Shown one piece after another: positions 33,718 through 43,352 of a DNA stretch of 64,000 bases. Source of the stretch: HR10 sp964615335 (GTDB taxonomy: Bacteria; Acidobacteriota; Blastocatellia; HR10); NCBI GenBank assembly GCA_964615335.1, contig CAZTMT010000001.1:487484-551483 (forward strand). The letters run 5' to 3'. The notes under the pieces are model-generated. The model had not been told where the DNA came from, did not search any database, and saw nothing but the letters and a program-made list of their open reading frames with translations. Each line of letters starts with the position of its first letter. The first letter of the stretch is position 1. The translations under genes were made by a program, and so were the position numbers.

Positions 33718-36270
33718 TCATCGCCTTCCGAGCAATCGAATGCGGCCGATCACCGTACGACGTTCGAGACCTCCCCAGGTCAGAAACTGCGTGGAGTCCA
33801 CGTTGTTATTGACAGTCGAAGGGTTCGGGTGGTTCGTCACGTTATTGAGACCGAGGCGCAGAGCCCAGTACAAGCCGAAGATCCGAAATCGCCTCTCGAC
33901 GTGCAGGTTCACAGAGAAGTAGGCGGGCAGCCGTCGGCGTGGCGGTTCCACAAGGCGATGCTCCGCATTGATAACGACGAAGGGGTATCCATCGCGCCAC
34001 TCCACAGCATAGGCCAGATCGAACCGCCGGGGCAGAGGGAGCCATCCCCAGAGGAGGAATCGCTGCGGCGTATCCCAGGGCTGAGGCCCTCCCGCTTGCG
34101 GTCCGAAAAGAAGCGTATCGAGCGTGAAATCGAATACGGCGTTCGAGCGAGCGCGAGAACGGACATAAGAGGCGAGCAGAGGATACGCCTCGCGGAAAGT
34201 CCATCGCAATGTCACCTGAAGGGCGTCATAGCGCTCGCGCTTTATATCGCGGAGCTGGAAGATGCGCGTTCGAGCGGAGGTCTGAGCCATAAGCTCGGGG
34301 CGCTCCGTCGGGGGAAGAGAAGCGGCGAGCCAAGAAAGCGCGGAGTTGGCCGGCTCGCTCTCGGCCAGCGGGACGTAAGTCCATCCCCGACGTCCTCGCT
34401 TTTGGAGGAACTCCAGGGAGAGGAAGGCGCGGGCTGGAAGCTGCTGTTCTAAGCCCACGCTCCAGTGCAGCGCACGAGGGGGTGCCAGCGCTCGCGCGTC
34501 CGCGCGAAAGAGGATCTCCAGGGGCGAATCCTCCCACGGGCGTCCATCGGCCGCGTAGAAGGTGTCGCGCCTCCGCCCCGTCCGAGGATGCAGAAGCTGC
34601 TCCCAGTTCACGACCTCGTGGAACAGCCCGATGCCGCCCGTGAGCCTGGTCTGACGACGGGCTGTGAGCAGATAACTCGCGGCGGCGCGAGGAGACCAGC
34701 GCAGCACGCGCAGAAGCGAATCCCAATCCCCTCGAAGCCCCAGCTCCAGGAGCCCTCGCCGAGAGAAGGACCAGCGATCCTGTCCATAGAAGGAGAACTC
34801 GACGCGCGTCTCTCGGACTTCGGGGAAATTGATGAACTCGATCTCTCGGACGCGCGTTCCGTCCTCGCGGAAGAGGGTGAGGGGACGTCGAATGACGTGC
34901 TCTCGGGCGCCGAGCTGTTCCCCGTCCACTCCGACTTTCACCTCATGTCGCCCGTGCCAGAAGAACGAGGGAAGAGTGAGGTGCAGAATCCCCTGAAGGC
35001 GATGGGCACGAGTCTCCCTGGTTCGGAAGAAGCTGCCCCGCGGGCCTTCGGGGAAGAGGCGAGAGGGGATGTCCCCTTGGGGCCTCTCGCGGGCGCGAAA
35101 CTGCATGGCGCCGATCCCGTATTCCAGAAGCAAACCCGTGGGCCGAAAGATCTGGCCTCTCAGGGTGAAAACGTCCGCCGCGTGCACCACCTGGCGCGTC
35201 GCCTCGCGCGGAGCGAAGCGCGATAGTCCCTCGTAGGGCGATCGAAAACGATGAGTCAGAAGCGTGAACGTCAGCAAATGGGAGGCGCTTGCGTTCAGTT
35301 GCGCCTTCGCGAGGTGACTCACTCGCCACGCATGATTCCGATCGGCACCGCGCGGCAGCTCTTCAACGATCGTGGCGTCGTACTCTCCTTCGGGAGCGAC
35401 ATAAAACCATGCCCGTTTCTTCCGAAGCGGACCGGAGAAGGTCGCCCGCGGCGTCCAATTGTTCACGTGCCATCCTTTGCGGTTCTGAAAAGACGGGATG
35501 AAATCGGTCGCCGAGAAACGGAACCGATCGTCGCCCATCTCCGTGTTCATCTGAAGCACACCTCCGGAGCTTTTCCCATACTCGGCCGAATACCGGCTGC
35601 TCTGAACGTGCACCTCGCGGACAGCATCCACGCTCACGCGCGCCTCGAAAAGTCCCGTGATCGGATGCGTGACGTTGAAGCCGTCAAGGAGCGTCAGCGT
35701 TTGTCGCGCCGGGGATCCAGCGACATGCAGGTTCCCGGCCGCATCCCGCACAACCCCCGGCAAGAGGGAGAGCGCATACCGGAGATCGCGCGGAACCGGC
35801 GTGGGAAGCGCGAGAATCTCCTGCATGTTCAGCGTCGCCTGAGCCGTTGTCTGAGTGAGATCCAGAGCCGGTGTCGCAGGGGTCACTTCGATGACTTCGA
35901 TCAGCTCTCGCTGCCGCGTCAGAACGATCTCCAGAGCCTCGCTCTCCCGAAGAGGGACTTCCGAGAGGGTAGCCGTGTAGAAGCGCTCCTTCTGGACGCG
36001 CACGCGATAGGTCCCCTGGGGGAGATCGGAGAAGAAGGCCCGTCCCACAGGATCCGTCTCCGCCTCCCAGACCCTTCCGGTTTCGATCCGTTCGAGCGTC
36101 ACGCGCGCGCCGGGGATCGGCCGTCCGTTCTCATCTATGACGGCGAGGCTCAGGCGGGCCTGGAGGCTGTGAGGATGGATGCTCACCGGGGTCGAGAATC
36201 CGAGAAGACCGGCGAGGAGGAGGAATCCTCCGCGCCGCTCCAGGATTCCCCGCAGAGAGAAGCACGGCAT
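33718..36270 (-). CDS. Oar-like TonB-dependent outer-membrane receptor with carboxypeptidase-regulatory-like domain
   Basis: 850 residues. The signal region is MPCFSLRGILERRGGFLLLAGLLG. A CarboxypepD_reg/Cna-B-like domain follows at about 40-115 (LAVIDENGRPIPGARVTLERIETGRVW). The plug spans about 130-250 (YALSLLPGVVRDAAGNLHVAGSPARQTLTLLDGFNV, VQSSRYSAEYGKSSGGVLQMNT). The remainder is alternating beta-strand barrel, ending LGLNNVTNHPNPSTVNNN and an Arg-rich tail. Such proteins import or display unknown ligands in Acidobacteriota and Myxobacteria. No TonB box can be assigned with confidence. Starts five bases after the acuC-like gene. Confidence 0.8.
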   Translation of the reverse strand: MPCFSLRGILERRGGFLLLAGLLGFSTPVSIHPHSLQARLSLAVIDENGRPIPGARVTLERIETGRVWEAETDPVGRAFFSDLPQGTYRVRVQKERFYTATLSEVPLRESEALEIVLTRQRELIEVIEVTPATPALDLTQTTAQATLNMQEILALPTPVPRDLRYALSLLPGVVRDAAGNLHVAGSPARQTLTLLDGFNVTHPITGLFEARVSVDAVREVHVQSSRYSAEYGKSSGGVLQMNTEMGDDRFRFSATDFIPSFQNRKGWHVNNWTPRATFSGPLRKKRAWFYVAPEGEYDATIVEELPRGADRNHAWRVSHLAKAQLNASASHLLTFTLLTHRFRSPYEGLSRFAPREATRQVVHAADVFTLRGQIFRPTGLLLEYGIGAMQFRARERPQGDIPSRLFPEGPRGSFFRTRETRAHRLQGILHLTLPSFFWHGRHEVKVGVDGEQLGAREHVIRRPLTLFREDGTRVREIEFINFPEVRETRVEFSFYGQDRWSFSRRGLLELGLRGDWDSLLRVLRWSPRAAASYLLTARRQTRLTGGIGLFHEVVNWEQLLHPRTGRRRDTFYAADGRPWEDSPLEILFRADARALAPPRALHWSVGLEQQLPARAFLSLEFLQKRGRRGWTYVPLAESEPANSALSWLAASLPPTERPELMAQTSARTRIFQLRDIKRERYDALQVTLRWTFREAYPLLASYVRSRARSNAVFDFTLDTLLFGPQAGGPQPWDTPQRFLLWGWLPLPRRFDLAYAVEWRDGYPFVVINAEHRLVEPPRRRLPAYFSVNLHVERRFRIFGLYWALRLGLNNVTNHPNPSTVNNNVDSTQFLTWGGLERRTVIGRIRLLGRR

Positions 36271-36275
36271 ACCGG

Positions 36276-37406
36276 TCAGGAACGAGCGGCCAGTCTCGGG
36301 AAGATGTGCTCCTGAATGTAGCGCACGCTCTTTTCGGCGTGCTCGCGCACGCGCGGATCGGAGCTGGTCGTCGGCTCCGGATCGCGCAATCGCGAGACGT
36401 CCAGACCTTCTCGGCGAAGGGCCTCGCGACCGGCGGGCGGAATCTCATCGGGAAGCTTGATCTCGCACATGATGGCGAAAGCCAGCGTCCACGCCCGAGC
36501 CACGTTGGAGAGGTTATACCCCCCTCCGCCCAGAGCGACCCAGGGCAGGCCGAAGCTCTTCAGACGTTCGATCAGGCGCGTGTAGCCATGAGTCGTCAGG
36601 CGCAAATCCGTCAGCGGATCGGTCGCGAAGCTGTCCACCCCAAGCTGCGTCACCAGGACATCCGGGCGATAGAGGGAGATCAGTGGAGGGACGATCTCCT
36701 CGAATGCCCAGACGTAGGTCTCATCGTCCGTGCCCGGATACAAGGGGATGTTCACCGAATATCCATATCCGGCTCCCGTGCCCAGCTCTTCAACGAATCC
36801 GGTCCCGGGGAAGAGGAATCGCCCATCTTCGTGAAACGAGATCGTGAGGACACGATCCGTATCGTAGAAGGCGAGCTGAACGCCGTCGCCATGATGCGCG
36901 TCAATATCCACATAGGCGACGCGCTGGCCGCACTCCAAAAGCCACATGATGGCGATGACCGGATCGTCGAGATAGCAAAATCCCGAAGCGCGATTGGGGA
37001 GTGCGTGGTGCAATCCTCCGGCGACGCTGAAGGCGACGGGCGTCTCCCGCGCGTTCACCAGGCGAGCCGCTTCCAGAGAGGATCCCGTGATCAAAAGCGC
37101 CAGGCGATAGAGCCCGGGGAAGATCGGATTGTCCCCCGGCCCCAGGCCATAAGCGTAGGGGTTGCTTGGAAAGATTCCTTGGTCCAGAGCGCGCAGGACG
37201 GCCAGGTAGTCCTCCGTGTGGAACCGGCGCGCATCGTCTTCGCTCGCCGGCTGGGGCTCCAGGAGTTTCACTTCGGGGTGGGCGAAAACCCCATAGGCAT
37301 CCAGCAACTCGTAGACCAGACGCAGCCGCCGCATCTTCAACGGATGCGTGAGACCGTAATCGTACTGGGCGAACTCGTGGCTGTAGAGGAAGACGGCTCT
37401 GGTCAT
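36276..37406 (-). CDS. acuC: Histone-deacetylase-superfamily protein (AcuC-like)
   Basis: 376 residues, ATG 37406 after GGAGGTGAAAG. Arginase/deacetylase fold: FSVAGGLHHALPNRASGFCYLDDP, then VAYVDIDAHHGDGVQLAFYDT with the zinc-binding Asp/His, SFHEDGRFLFPGTG, QLGVDSFATDPLT (zinc Asp), and ALGGGGYNLSNVARAW with the catalytic Tyr. AcuC deacetylates and activates acetyl-CoA synthetase in Bacillus; here no acuA or acs is adjacent, so the client is unknown. Part of a minus-strand run with enoyl-CoA hydratase and doxX. Confidence 0.88.
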   Translation of the reverse strand: MTRAVFLYSHEFAQYDYGLTHPLKMRRLRLVYELLDAYGVFAHPEVKLLEPQPASEDDARRFHTEDYLAVLRALDQGIFPSNPYAYGLGPGDNPIFPGLYRLALLITGSSLEAARLVNARETPVAFSVAGGLHHALPNRASGFCYLDDPVIAIMWLLECGQRVAYVDIDAHHGDGVQLAFYDTDRVLTISFHEDGRFLFPGTGFVEELGTGAGYGYSVNIPLYPGTDDETYVWAFEEIVPPLISLYRPDVLVTQLGVDSFATDPLTDLRLTTHGYTRLIERLKSFGLPWVALGGGGYNLSNVARAWTLAFAIMCEIKLPDEIPPAGREALRREGLDVSRLRDPEPTTSSDPRVREHAEKSVRYIQEHIFPRLAARS

Positions 37407-37494
37407 CTTTCACCTCCGCTCGTGAGGAGGAAGCGCGGGGAAGTCCCACAGCCGCGCTGACACGGTTTCCCGGCGAACTCTCGCATAGCCGCGC

Positions 37495-38259
37495 TCATCG
37501 TCCCTTCCATACGGGAGCCCGTTTCTCCAGGAACGCCTGAATGCCCTCGCGCGCGTCTTCCGTTTGCATCAACTGATCGAGATAGAGCCGTTCGACGGCC
37601 CGCAGAGCCGTCGCGGGATCCCCGGATCGGCCCCGGCGAAGGGCGCGCTTGGCGAGCTTGAGGACGATCGGGCTTTTGCGCGACAGATCGTCCAGAAGCT
37701 CATCGGCTGCCCGCTCCACGTCTTCGTCCGGGACGACACGCGTGACCAGTCCCAGGGCTTCGGCTTCGCGCGCAGGGATCGTCTTGCCGGTCAGGATCAA
37801 CTCGCGGGCGCGGTGGGAGCCGATCCGCTCCGGAAGTAGGACCGCAGCCACCGGGGGGAAACATCCGAGCTGGATCTCCGGCTGTCCGAAACGCGCGCTC
37901 TCGCCCGCAATGAGGAAGTCGCAGCTCAGAGCCAGCTCCATCCCCGCTCCCAGACAGTGCCCGCGGACAACGGCGATTGAGAGGGCTTCCATCTCCCACA
38001 GCCTCACGATCGCCTGATGCAGGCTCGCGAGCATCTCCGGGACGCGCTCCGGCACATGATCGTTCACGTCGGCTCCGGCCGAGAACGCGCGTTCCAGACG
38101 GCTCTCCAGACGCACGAAGTGCACGGACTCGGTCACCTGCTCAAGCGCGCGATTCAGCTCGTGCAGGATGGGGATGCTGAGAATATTCAGGGGAGGATGA
38201 TTCAGAGCGATTCGCAGGACGGAATCGGTTCGCTCGACAAGAACTCGCGGTTCGGACAT
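37495..38259 (-). CDS. Enoyl-CoA hydratase/isomerase family protein
   Basis: 254 residues, ATG 38259 after AGGAGGTG. The crotonase oxyanion hole (FSAGADVNDH and VRGHCLGAGMELALSCDFLIA) and the acidic residue in ARFGQPEIQLGCFPPVAAVLLPERIG are present. The IQLGCFPPVAAVLLP form, instead of PGxGGTQRL, resembles cyclohexa-1,5-diene-1-carbonyl-CoA hydratase-type members, but no aromatic-degradation genes are nearby, so the substrate is open. Follows doxX by 15 bases. Confidence 0.82.
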   Translation of the reverse strand: MSEPRVLVERTDSVLRIALNHPPLNILSIPILHELNRALEQVTESVHFVRLESRLERAFSAGADVNDHVPERVPEMLASLHQAIVRLWEMEALSIAVVRGHCLGAGMELALSCDFLIAGESARFGQPEIQLGCFPPVAAVLLPERIGSHRARELILTGKTIPAREAEALGLVTRVVPDEDVERAADELLDDLSRKSPIVLKLAKRALRRGRSGDPATALRAVERLYLDQLMQTEDAREGIQAFLEKRAPVWKGR

Positions 38260-38274
38260 CGTGATGCACCTCCT

Positions 38275-38691
38275 TCAGAGCTCCCGTTTGAAAAGGCTGT
38301 GTTCCAGGGAGAACTTCTGCCCTCCCGTGAAGGCCAGCGAAAGAGCGGCGGCCAAAAGGGCGAGCGGGAACTCGAAGCCCCCCGGTCCCGTCAATCCGTG
38401 CGGCAGATGCACGAGCAGGATCGCCCCGAGCATGTTGAGCGCGATCAGAAGCGCCGCCCATCGCGTGAAGAGGCCTAGCAGAAGGCAGATTCCTCCCAGG
38501 AACTCGATGAGCGCGATCAGAACGGCCGAAAGCCCCGGAAGCGGCACGCCCAGGGATTCCAGATATTGACCAAAACCGGCGAGTCCTCCAAAAAGCTTCT
38601 GTCGTCCATGGGCGATGAAGATCACCCCCACGGCGATCCGGAGGAAGAGAGCCGACCAATCGCGATGAGGAGAGAGGTATCGTGCCAGCAT
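38275..38691 (-). CDS. DoxX-family membrane protein
   Basis: 138 residues from ATG 38691 (ATG 38694 directly before it is possible), preceded by AAGGAGG. Four helices: LFLRIAVGVIFIAHGRQKLFGG is the DoxX signature, then LPGLSAVLIALIEFLGGICLLLGLF, WAALLIALNMLGAILLVHLP and a last helix. DoxX proteins are quinone-linked or stress-related membrane proteins of mostly unknown function. First gene of the run doxX / hydratase / acuC / receptor. Confidence 0.85.
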   Translation of the reverse strand: MLARYLSPHRDWSALFLRIAVGVIFIAHGRQKLFGGLAGFGQYLESLGVPLPGLSAVLIALIEFLGGICLLLGLFTRWAALLIALNMLGAILLVHLPHGLTGPGGFEFPLALLAAALSLAFTGGQKFSLEHSLFKREL

Positions 38692-38812
38692 CATCTCCTC
38701 CTTGACTTCAGATTCGTACCTCCGATGCGGCCAGATTATATTGCAGGCGCTCGGGAGGAAGCAATATCGCACGCGTGAGCGCGTCTCTGCTCTCTTCCGG
38801 AGGGGGCGATGG

Positions 38813-38818
38813 TATAAT
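38813..38818 (+). promoter_or_regulatory. Perfect -10 box (TATAAT) before the M50-like gene
   Basis: TATAAT, then 12 bases, then ATG 38831. The leader would be about five bases; no ribosome site is present. No convincing -35. Confidence 0.5.
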
Positions 38819-38830
38819 TTTCGCCCGGTC

Positions 38831-39526
38831 ATGGCGTCGAGACGGACGAAAGCGCACGAAGGATTCCGCGTACTCCTGTGGGCTTCCGGAGTGACGCTCG
38901 CGCTCTGGTTCATCCCCTATGCGGAAATCCTCGCGTATCCAGTCCGTCTCTTTGTGACCCTCTTGCATGAGTCGGCGCACGCGCTGGCTTCTCTGGTGAC
39001 GGGGGGAAGTGTCGCCTACATTCGCATTCGATCGGATGGAGGGGGGATCACGGCGACTCGTGGGGGCCTGATGCCGATCATCTCCAGCGCCGGATATCTC
39101 GGGACAGTCCTCTACGGGAGCGTGCTTCTGGCCTGGTGTAAGGATGCGCGCCGCGCTCGAGTCGCGCTCGGAGCGACCGCGCTGCTCATTGCGGCGATGA
39201 CGCTCTTTTTCGTCCGACCTCTTTTCGATTTCGGGTTCTGGATCGGAGCCGTGTGGAGCCTCTTTCTGGGCGTTCTCTTCTTCAGCGCTTCGGCGCGCGT
39301 GGCGCAATTTCTCACTGGATTTTTGGCCGTACAGAGTTGCCTGAATGCCCTTTTCGATCTGAAGATGCTCTTTGCTCTCTCGGCTTCCGAGGAGGCGCCG
39401 ACTGATGCGCTCGCCATGCAGGAGGTGACGCTCATTCCGGCTGTCGTGTGGGCGCTTCTGTGGAGTGGGATCTCGGCGGGAATTCTCGTCTTCGCCCTGC
39501 GAGGGTATCGCCAGGCGCTTCGCTGA
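38831..39526 (+). CDS. M50B-like membrane metalloprotease homologue
   Basis: 231 residues from ATG 38831. It has the zinc-type motif HESAH in VTLLHESAHALASLVTGGSVAYIRI, as in site-2-protease-like M50B members, and about six hydrophobic helices. GLMPIISSAGYLGTVLYGSVLLAW follows, as expected for this family. The substrate is unknown. The next gene, a glycosyltransferase, starts seven bases later, so it may be co-transcribed with the polysaccharide genes. Confidence 0.7.
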   Translation: MASRRTKAHEGFRVLLWASGVTLALWFIPYAEILAYPVRLFVTLLHESAHALASLVTGGSVAYIRIRSDGGGITATRGGLMPIISSAGYLGTVLYGSVLLAWCKDARRARVALGATALLIAAMTLFFVRPLFDFGFWIGAVWSLFLGVLFFSASARVAQFLTGFLAVQSCLNALFDLKMLFALSASEEAPTDALAMQEVTLIPAVVWALLWSGISAGILVFALRGYRQALR

Positions 39527-39533
39527 ACGGGAG

Positions 39534-40688
39534 ATGCCTAGGCCGCGAACCATCGCCTTTGTCTTCCCGGTCGGAGAATGGGGGGGGGCGGAATCGGTCT
39601 TCTTCGAGCTGCTCTCTCGGCTCGACCGCGAGCGTTTCGCTCCTCGGGCTGTCTTCTTGCGGGATGGGCCGTTCGCTCAGGAGCTTGAGCGCGTGGGCAT
39701 CCCGGTTCATCGGCAGCCGATCACGCGCTTGCGCGATCCGCTTGACTTCGGGCGGACGGTCCGCGCGCTGTGGCGGCTGCTGACGCAGCAGGGGGTGCAG
39801 CTTGTGGTGAGTTCGCACGGATACGGGCATCTTTACGGAGGGCTGGCGGCCTGGCGCGTGCGCCTCCCGGCCATCTGGTGGCAGCACGGGATCGCTTCGG
39901 CTCGACATCTCATTGATCGCCTGGCATCGGGTCTGCCCGCCCGATGTGTGGTCGTCAGTTCCGCGTGCGCGGCGGAGGCGCAGCATCATGTCTTGGGCAC
40001 TCCGCGCGCCTCGCTTCGCGTGATCTCTCCGGGTGTGGATGTCCAGCGCTTTCGATCGCCGGATCCGCAGCGGCTGGCGCGACTCCGGGAGGAGTTTCAG
40101 CTGGATCGGTTTCGCCATCTGGTGAGTGCGATCGGCCGGCTGGAGCGCGGGAAAGGACAGGATCTCCTGCTGCGTGCCGCGCAGCTCGTAAGGGTAAGAC
40201 GACCCGATGTGGGGTTCCTCATCGTGGGAAGGGAGATGCCGGGGGACCGATCGGGATACGCTGCTTCTCTTCGGGAGCTAGCTCGGACCCTGGGGCTCGA
40301 AGGGCATGTGCTCTGGGCGGGATTTCGACGCGAGATTCCGGAAGTGCTCGCCCTGAGCGATCTGCTCGTGCACGCGGCGACGGAGCCGGAATCGTTCGGT
40401 CTGGTCCTCTGCGAAGCGATGGCAGCCGAACGACCGGTGGTCGCCACCGATCTCGGAGGAGCGCGGGAGATCGTCGTCTCGGGAGAGACGGGATGGCTCG
40501 TCCCTCCGGGAGATCCCGTCGCGCTGGCTGAGGCGGTACTGGCCCTGCTCGGCGATGCTTCCGGACGGCGGGAGATGGGACGAGCGGCCCGGCAACGTGT
40601 CCTCACTCACTTCGATGTGCGGCAGATGGTCGCGCGCTTCGAGCGTGTGCTTGAGGAATCCCTGCACGAAGAAGAGAAGGTTCCCTGA
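39534..40688 (+). CDS. Glycosyltransferase, GT4-like
   Basis: 384 residues from ATG 39534 (GGGAG close upstream). GT-B start AFVFPVGEWGGAESVFFELLSRL with the acceptor-side GGAE, then VVSSACAAEAQHHVLG, VISPGVDVQRFRSPDPQ, SAIGRLERGKGQDLLLRAAQLV, DLLVHAATEPESFGLVLCEAMAAERPVVATDLGGAREIV (EX7E). Sugar and acceptor unknown. First glycosyltransferase of a unit GT / polymer ligase / GT. Confidence 0.85.
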   Translation: MPRPRTIAFVFPVGEWGGAESVFFELLSRLDRERFAPRAVFLRDGPFAQELERVGIPVHRQPITRLRDPLDFGRTVRALWRLLTQQGVQLVVSSHGYGHLYGGLAAWRVRLPAIWWQHGIASARHLIDRLASGLPARCVVVSSACAAEAQHHVLGTPRASLRVISPGVDVQRFRSPDPQRLARLREEFQLDRFRHLVSAIGRLERGKGQDLLLRAAQLVRVRRPDVGFLIVGREMPGDRSGYAASLRELARTLGLEGHVLWAGFRREIPEVLALSDLLVHAATEPESFGLVLCEAMAAERPVVATDLGGAREIVVSGETGWLVPPGDPVALAEAVLALLGDASGRREMGRAARQRVLTHFDVRQMVARFERVLEESLHEEEKVP

Positions 40689-40830
40689 ACGCTCGCGCAA
40701 GAGGGGCAATCCCTGGTTCCGCGTTGCGATGTCCTCGCGGCTCCTCTTTCCCGAAGGCGCGGAGTCTGTTGTTTGCTTGAACCCGAAGAGTGTATCCTTC
40801 TCATCGCTTGCCGGAGAGGACGAGAGGTTT

Positions 40831-42240
40831 ATGTGGCGCGAGCTGACCATCTTGTGGCGACGCGACAGGCTCGTTCATCTTTCGCTTGTCGGCGCAATTT
40901 TTGTCGGGTTCGTCCTCGCGCCGATCAAGGATCGGTATCCCTCACCGGTGAGCTACTTCCTCTTCGACATTCTTTTTGCGCTCGCCCTCTTCTTCTGGAT
41001 GACGACGCGCGTTCGTCGAGGACGCGCGCTTCTGCCGTGGACTCCGCTGACGAAGGGGCTTCTGGTTTTCTACGTGCTCTGCGCCGTGTACGCCCTTTTT
41101 CCGGGGATTCCCTTCTGGATCGGGCTCTCGGCCTTTCGCGGATGGTGCTTCTTCACGCTGGCCTATGTGCTCGGATATGACATCACCCGATCCGGCCGTC
41201 AGGTGCGCGCGTATCTGCTGCTCGTCATCCTGCTTTCGATCCTGGCGGGCGGGTATGGGATCTATCAATATCTGGCCGGGGTCGAAAGTGTGCTCCCCCA
41301 GGACGAGCTGGCTTCCGAGCGCCATCGTTTTGCGACGTACGTCACGCCCACAGGAGAAGTGGAGTTTCGGATCTTCTCGACGTTTGTCTCGGCCGGAGCG
41401 TTCGGTTCGATGATGGCCTATGCTTCGGCGCTGGCGCTCATTCTCTCCCTGAATCGGGAACTCTCTCCCACCGGACGCTTCCTCCTGCGCGTGGGGATCG
41501 TCCCGATGATGACGAGTTTGGTGCTGACAGGGACGCGCGCTGCGCTGGTGATGATCCTCATTGGGCTGGTCGTCTTGTGGATTCATCGGCGGGCCATTCG
41601 CGTTTATCTGGTTGCCGCCGCGCTCATTGGGTTCGGCGTGCGGTTGGGGATTGATTTGACCGAAGGGCGCGCTGCCGAGCGCTTCGCCACGTTAGCGGAT
41701 GTCGGTTTGATCCTCGGGCGCGTGTCGAATCCGTTTCTTGCGGGATTGCGAGCGATTATCGAATCGCCCTGGGGACATGGATTGGGGCGGACCGGTCATG
41801 GCGTGCCGTTCTTCATGGGGCAATGGTATCCGACATTTCAGCCGATCTTCTCCGATGGGGACTTCGGACGCATCATGATCGAGATGGGAATTTTGGGCCT
41901 GGGGCTTCTCTCCGTCCTGCTCGGGACGGCTTTGAGGAGCGCCTGGCGCGCTCTTCGGAGGCTGAAGGGAACAGCGGATGAGGAGATTGCGCTGGCCATC
42001 GTCAGTGGAGCGTTCATGCTCGGAGCCGGCACGCTCGTGGGATCGCCTCTGCTCAGCATCCCGCATGGGATGCTCTGGTGGTTCTTTCTGGGGGCGGTGT
42101 TGAAGCTCTCCGCCCTCGAATACAGGCGTCAGAAGGCGTGGGAGCGCGCTTGGAACCAGGTCTTCGGGGATGGGAGGGGGAGAATCCTTCCCGGCTGGGG
42201 AGAGCGAGTGCGCGCGTCTGCGCGAGCGGAGCCACGGTGA
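40831..42240 (+). CDS. O-antigen ligase/polymerase-like membrane protein
   Basis: 469 residues from ATG 40831. About ten to twelve helices, with one large extracytoplasmic loop between FRIFSTFVSAGAFGSMMAYASALALIL and the C-terminal helices, the layout of the O-antigen ligase (WaaL/Wzy_C) family. The segment PWGHGLGRTGHGVPFF, with the nearby Arg/His residues, is the usual catalytic-loop region. It would ligate or polymerise lipid-linked glycans in the periplasm. An in-frame start further upstream is possible. Overlaps the next GT gene (GTGA). Confidence 0.78.
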   Translation: MWRELTILWRRDRLVHLSLVGAIFVGFVLAPIKDRYPSPVSYFLFDILFALALFFWMTTRVRRGRALLPWTPLTKGLLVFYVLCAVYALFPGIPFWIGLSAFRGWCFFTLAYVLGYDITRSGRQVRAYLLLVILLSILAGGYGIYQYLAGVESVLPQDELASERHRFATYVTPTGEVEFRIFSTFVSAGAFGSMMAYASALALILSLNRELSPTGRFLLRVGIVPMMTSLVLTGTRAALVMILIGLVVLWIHRRAIRVYLVAAALIGFGVRLGIDLTEGRAAERFATLADVGLILGRVSNPFLAGLRAIIESPWGHGLGRTGHGVPFFMGQWYPTFQPIFSDGDFGRIMIEMGILGLGLLSVLLGTALRSAWRALRRLKGTADEEIALAIVSGAFMLGAGTLVGSPLLSIPHGMLWWFFLGAVLKLSALEYRRQKAWERAWNQVFGDGRGRILPGWGERVRASARAEPR

Positions 42241-43346
42241 GGATCGCTCTTGTGGTCCACGATTATGATCGTCGGGGAGGGCAGAGCCGTTATGTCGTCG
42301 AGCTGGCCGAACGCTTCAGCCAAGAACATGAGGTCCATGTCTTCGCCCATCGTATCGAGCGAGCCGGGAACGAGCGCATCCGGTTTCATTCGGTGCCCGC
42401 TCTGCGGCTGACGGCCTTCACGACGATCCTCACTTTTCCTTTCGGGGCCTGGTGGCGCCTGAGGGAGGTCTTCGATATCGTTCATGGGCAGGGACTGTGC
42501 GCTTTCTCGCTCGATGTCGCGACGGCGCACATCTGTCAGCAGGCGTGGCTGGCCTCCCTTCGGGAACAAAAGGGGCGTCTCGGAGCACGACATCAGCTCT
42601 ACCGTCTCACGGTCGCCCGGTGGGAGCGGACTCTCTATCAGCGCGAGCGCACGCGATGGGTCATTGCTGTCTCCGAGAAAGTGCGGGCCGAATTGGCGCG
42701 CTTCTATGGTCGTCGCGAGGGGGTGACGGTGATTCGTCCGGGTGTGGATCTTGAGCGATTTCATCCGGGGCAGCGGGCCCTCTGGCGCTCGGTCGTGCGG
42801 CAGACGTTGGGATATCGAGAACAAGATTTCCTGCTCCTTTACGCGGGCGATCTGCAGAAGGGGGCGGTGTGGGCTCTGCGCGCTCTGGTGCTTCTGCCCG
42901 ACATGCATCTGCTTTTTCTCTCGCGCTCGCCCCGGCGCCCGTATGTGGCTCTGGCCCGGCGTCTGGGCGTGCTCGGGCGCGTGCGTTTTCTCCCCTTCAC
43001 GAGTCGGATCGAGGAGTACTACGCGGCCAGCGACGTGTTCTTCTTCCCCACCGTCTACGACGCGCACGGAATGGTCATCTGGGAAGCCATGGCCTCGGGA
43101 CTTCCGGTGATCACGACGCGCGCGGCCGGGGCGTCTGAGATCATCGCGCATCTGGAGAACGGAGTGCTTGTGGAGGAGAGCCGCGACGTCACCTCGCTGG
43201 CGCACTATGCGCGATGGCTTCGCGAGGATGACGAGTTGCGTCGGACGATCGGCCTGCGCGCGCGCGCACGCATCGAGGAGTTCTCCTGGGAACGCGCGGC
43301 TCAGGAGACGCTTCGCGTTTACGAGCACGTGAAAGCCCTCGCCTGA
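42237..43346 (+). CDS. Glycosyltransferase, GT4-like
   Basis: 369 residues from GTG 42237, overlapping the ligase stop. GT-B fold: VVHDYDRRGGQSRYVVELAERFS, VHGQGLCAFSLDVATAHIC, VIAVSEKVRAELARFYG, VIRPGVDLERFHPGQ, LLYAGDLQKGAVWALRALVLLP, DVFFFPTVYDAHGMVIWEAMASGLPVITTRAAGASEII. The EX7E-like motif is DAHGMVIWEAMASG with an altered first position. The gene ends six bases before the TTGACA of the histidine operon. Confidence 0.83.
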   Translation: MRIALVVHDYDRRGGQSRYVVELAERFSQEHEVHVFAHRIERAGNERIRFHSVPALRLTAFTTILTFPFGAWWRLREVFDIVHGQGLCAFSLDVATAHICQQAWLASLREQKGRLGARHQLYRLTVARWERTLYQRERTRWVIAVSEKVRAELARFYGRREGVTVIRPGVDLERFHPGQRALWRSVVRQTLGYREQDFLLLYAGDLQKGAVWALRALVLLPDMHLLFLSRSPRRPYVALARRLGVLGRVRFLPFTSRIEEYYAASDVFFFPTVYDAHGMVIWEAMASGLPVITTRAAGASEIIAHLENGVLVEESRDVTSLAHYARWLREDDELRRTIGLRARARIEEFSWERAAQETLRVYEHVKALA

Positions 43347-43352
43347 AGGTGC

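Noticed and set aside
42129..43328. Long minus-strand ORF opposite the last glycosyltransferase
   Set aside because: High-GC antisense shadow; its protein has no domain-like features, while the plus strand has clear GT motifs.
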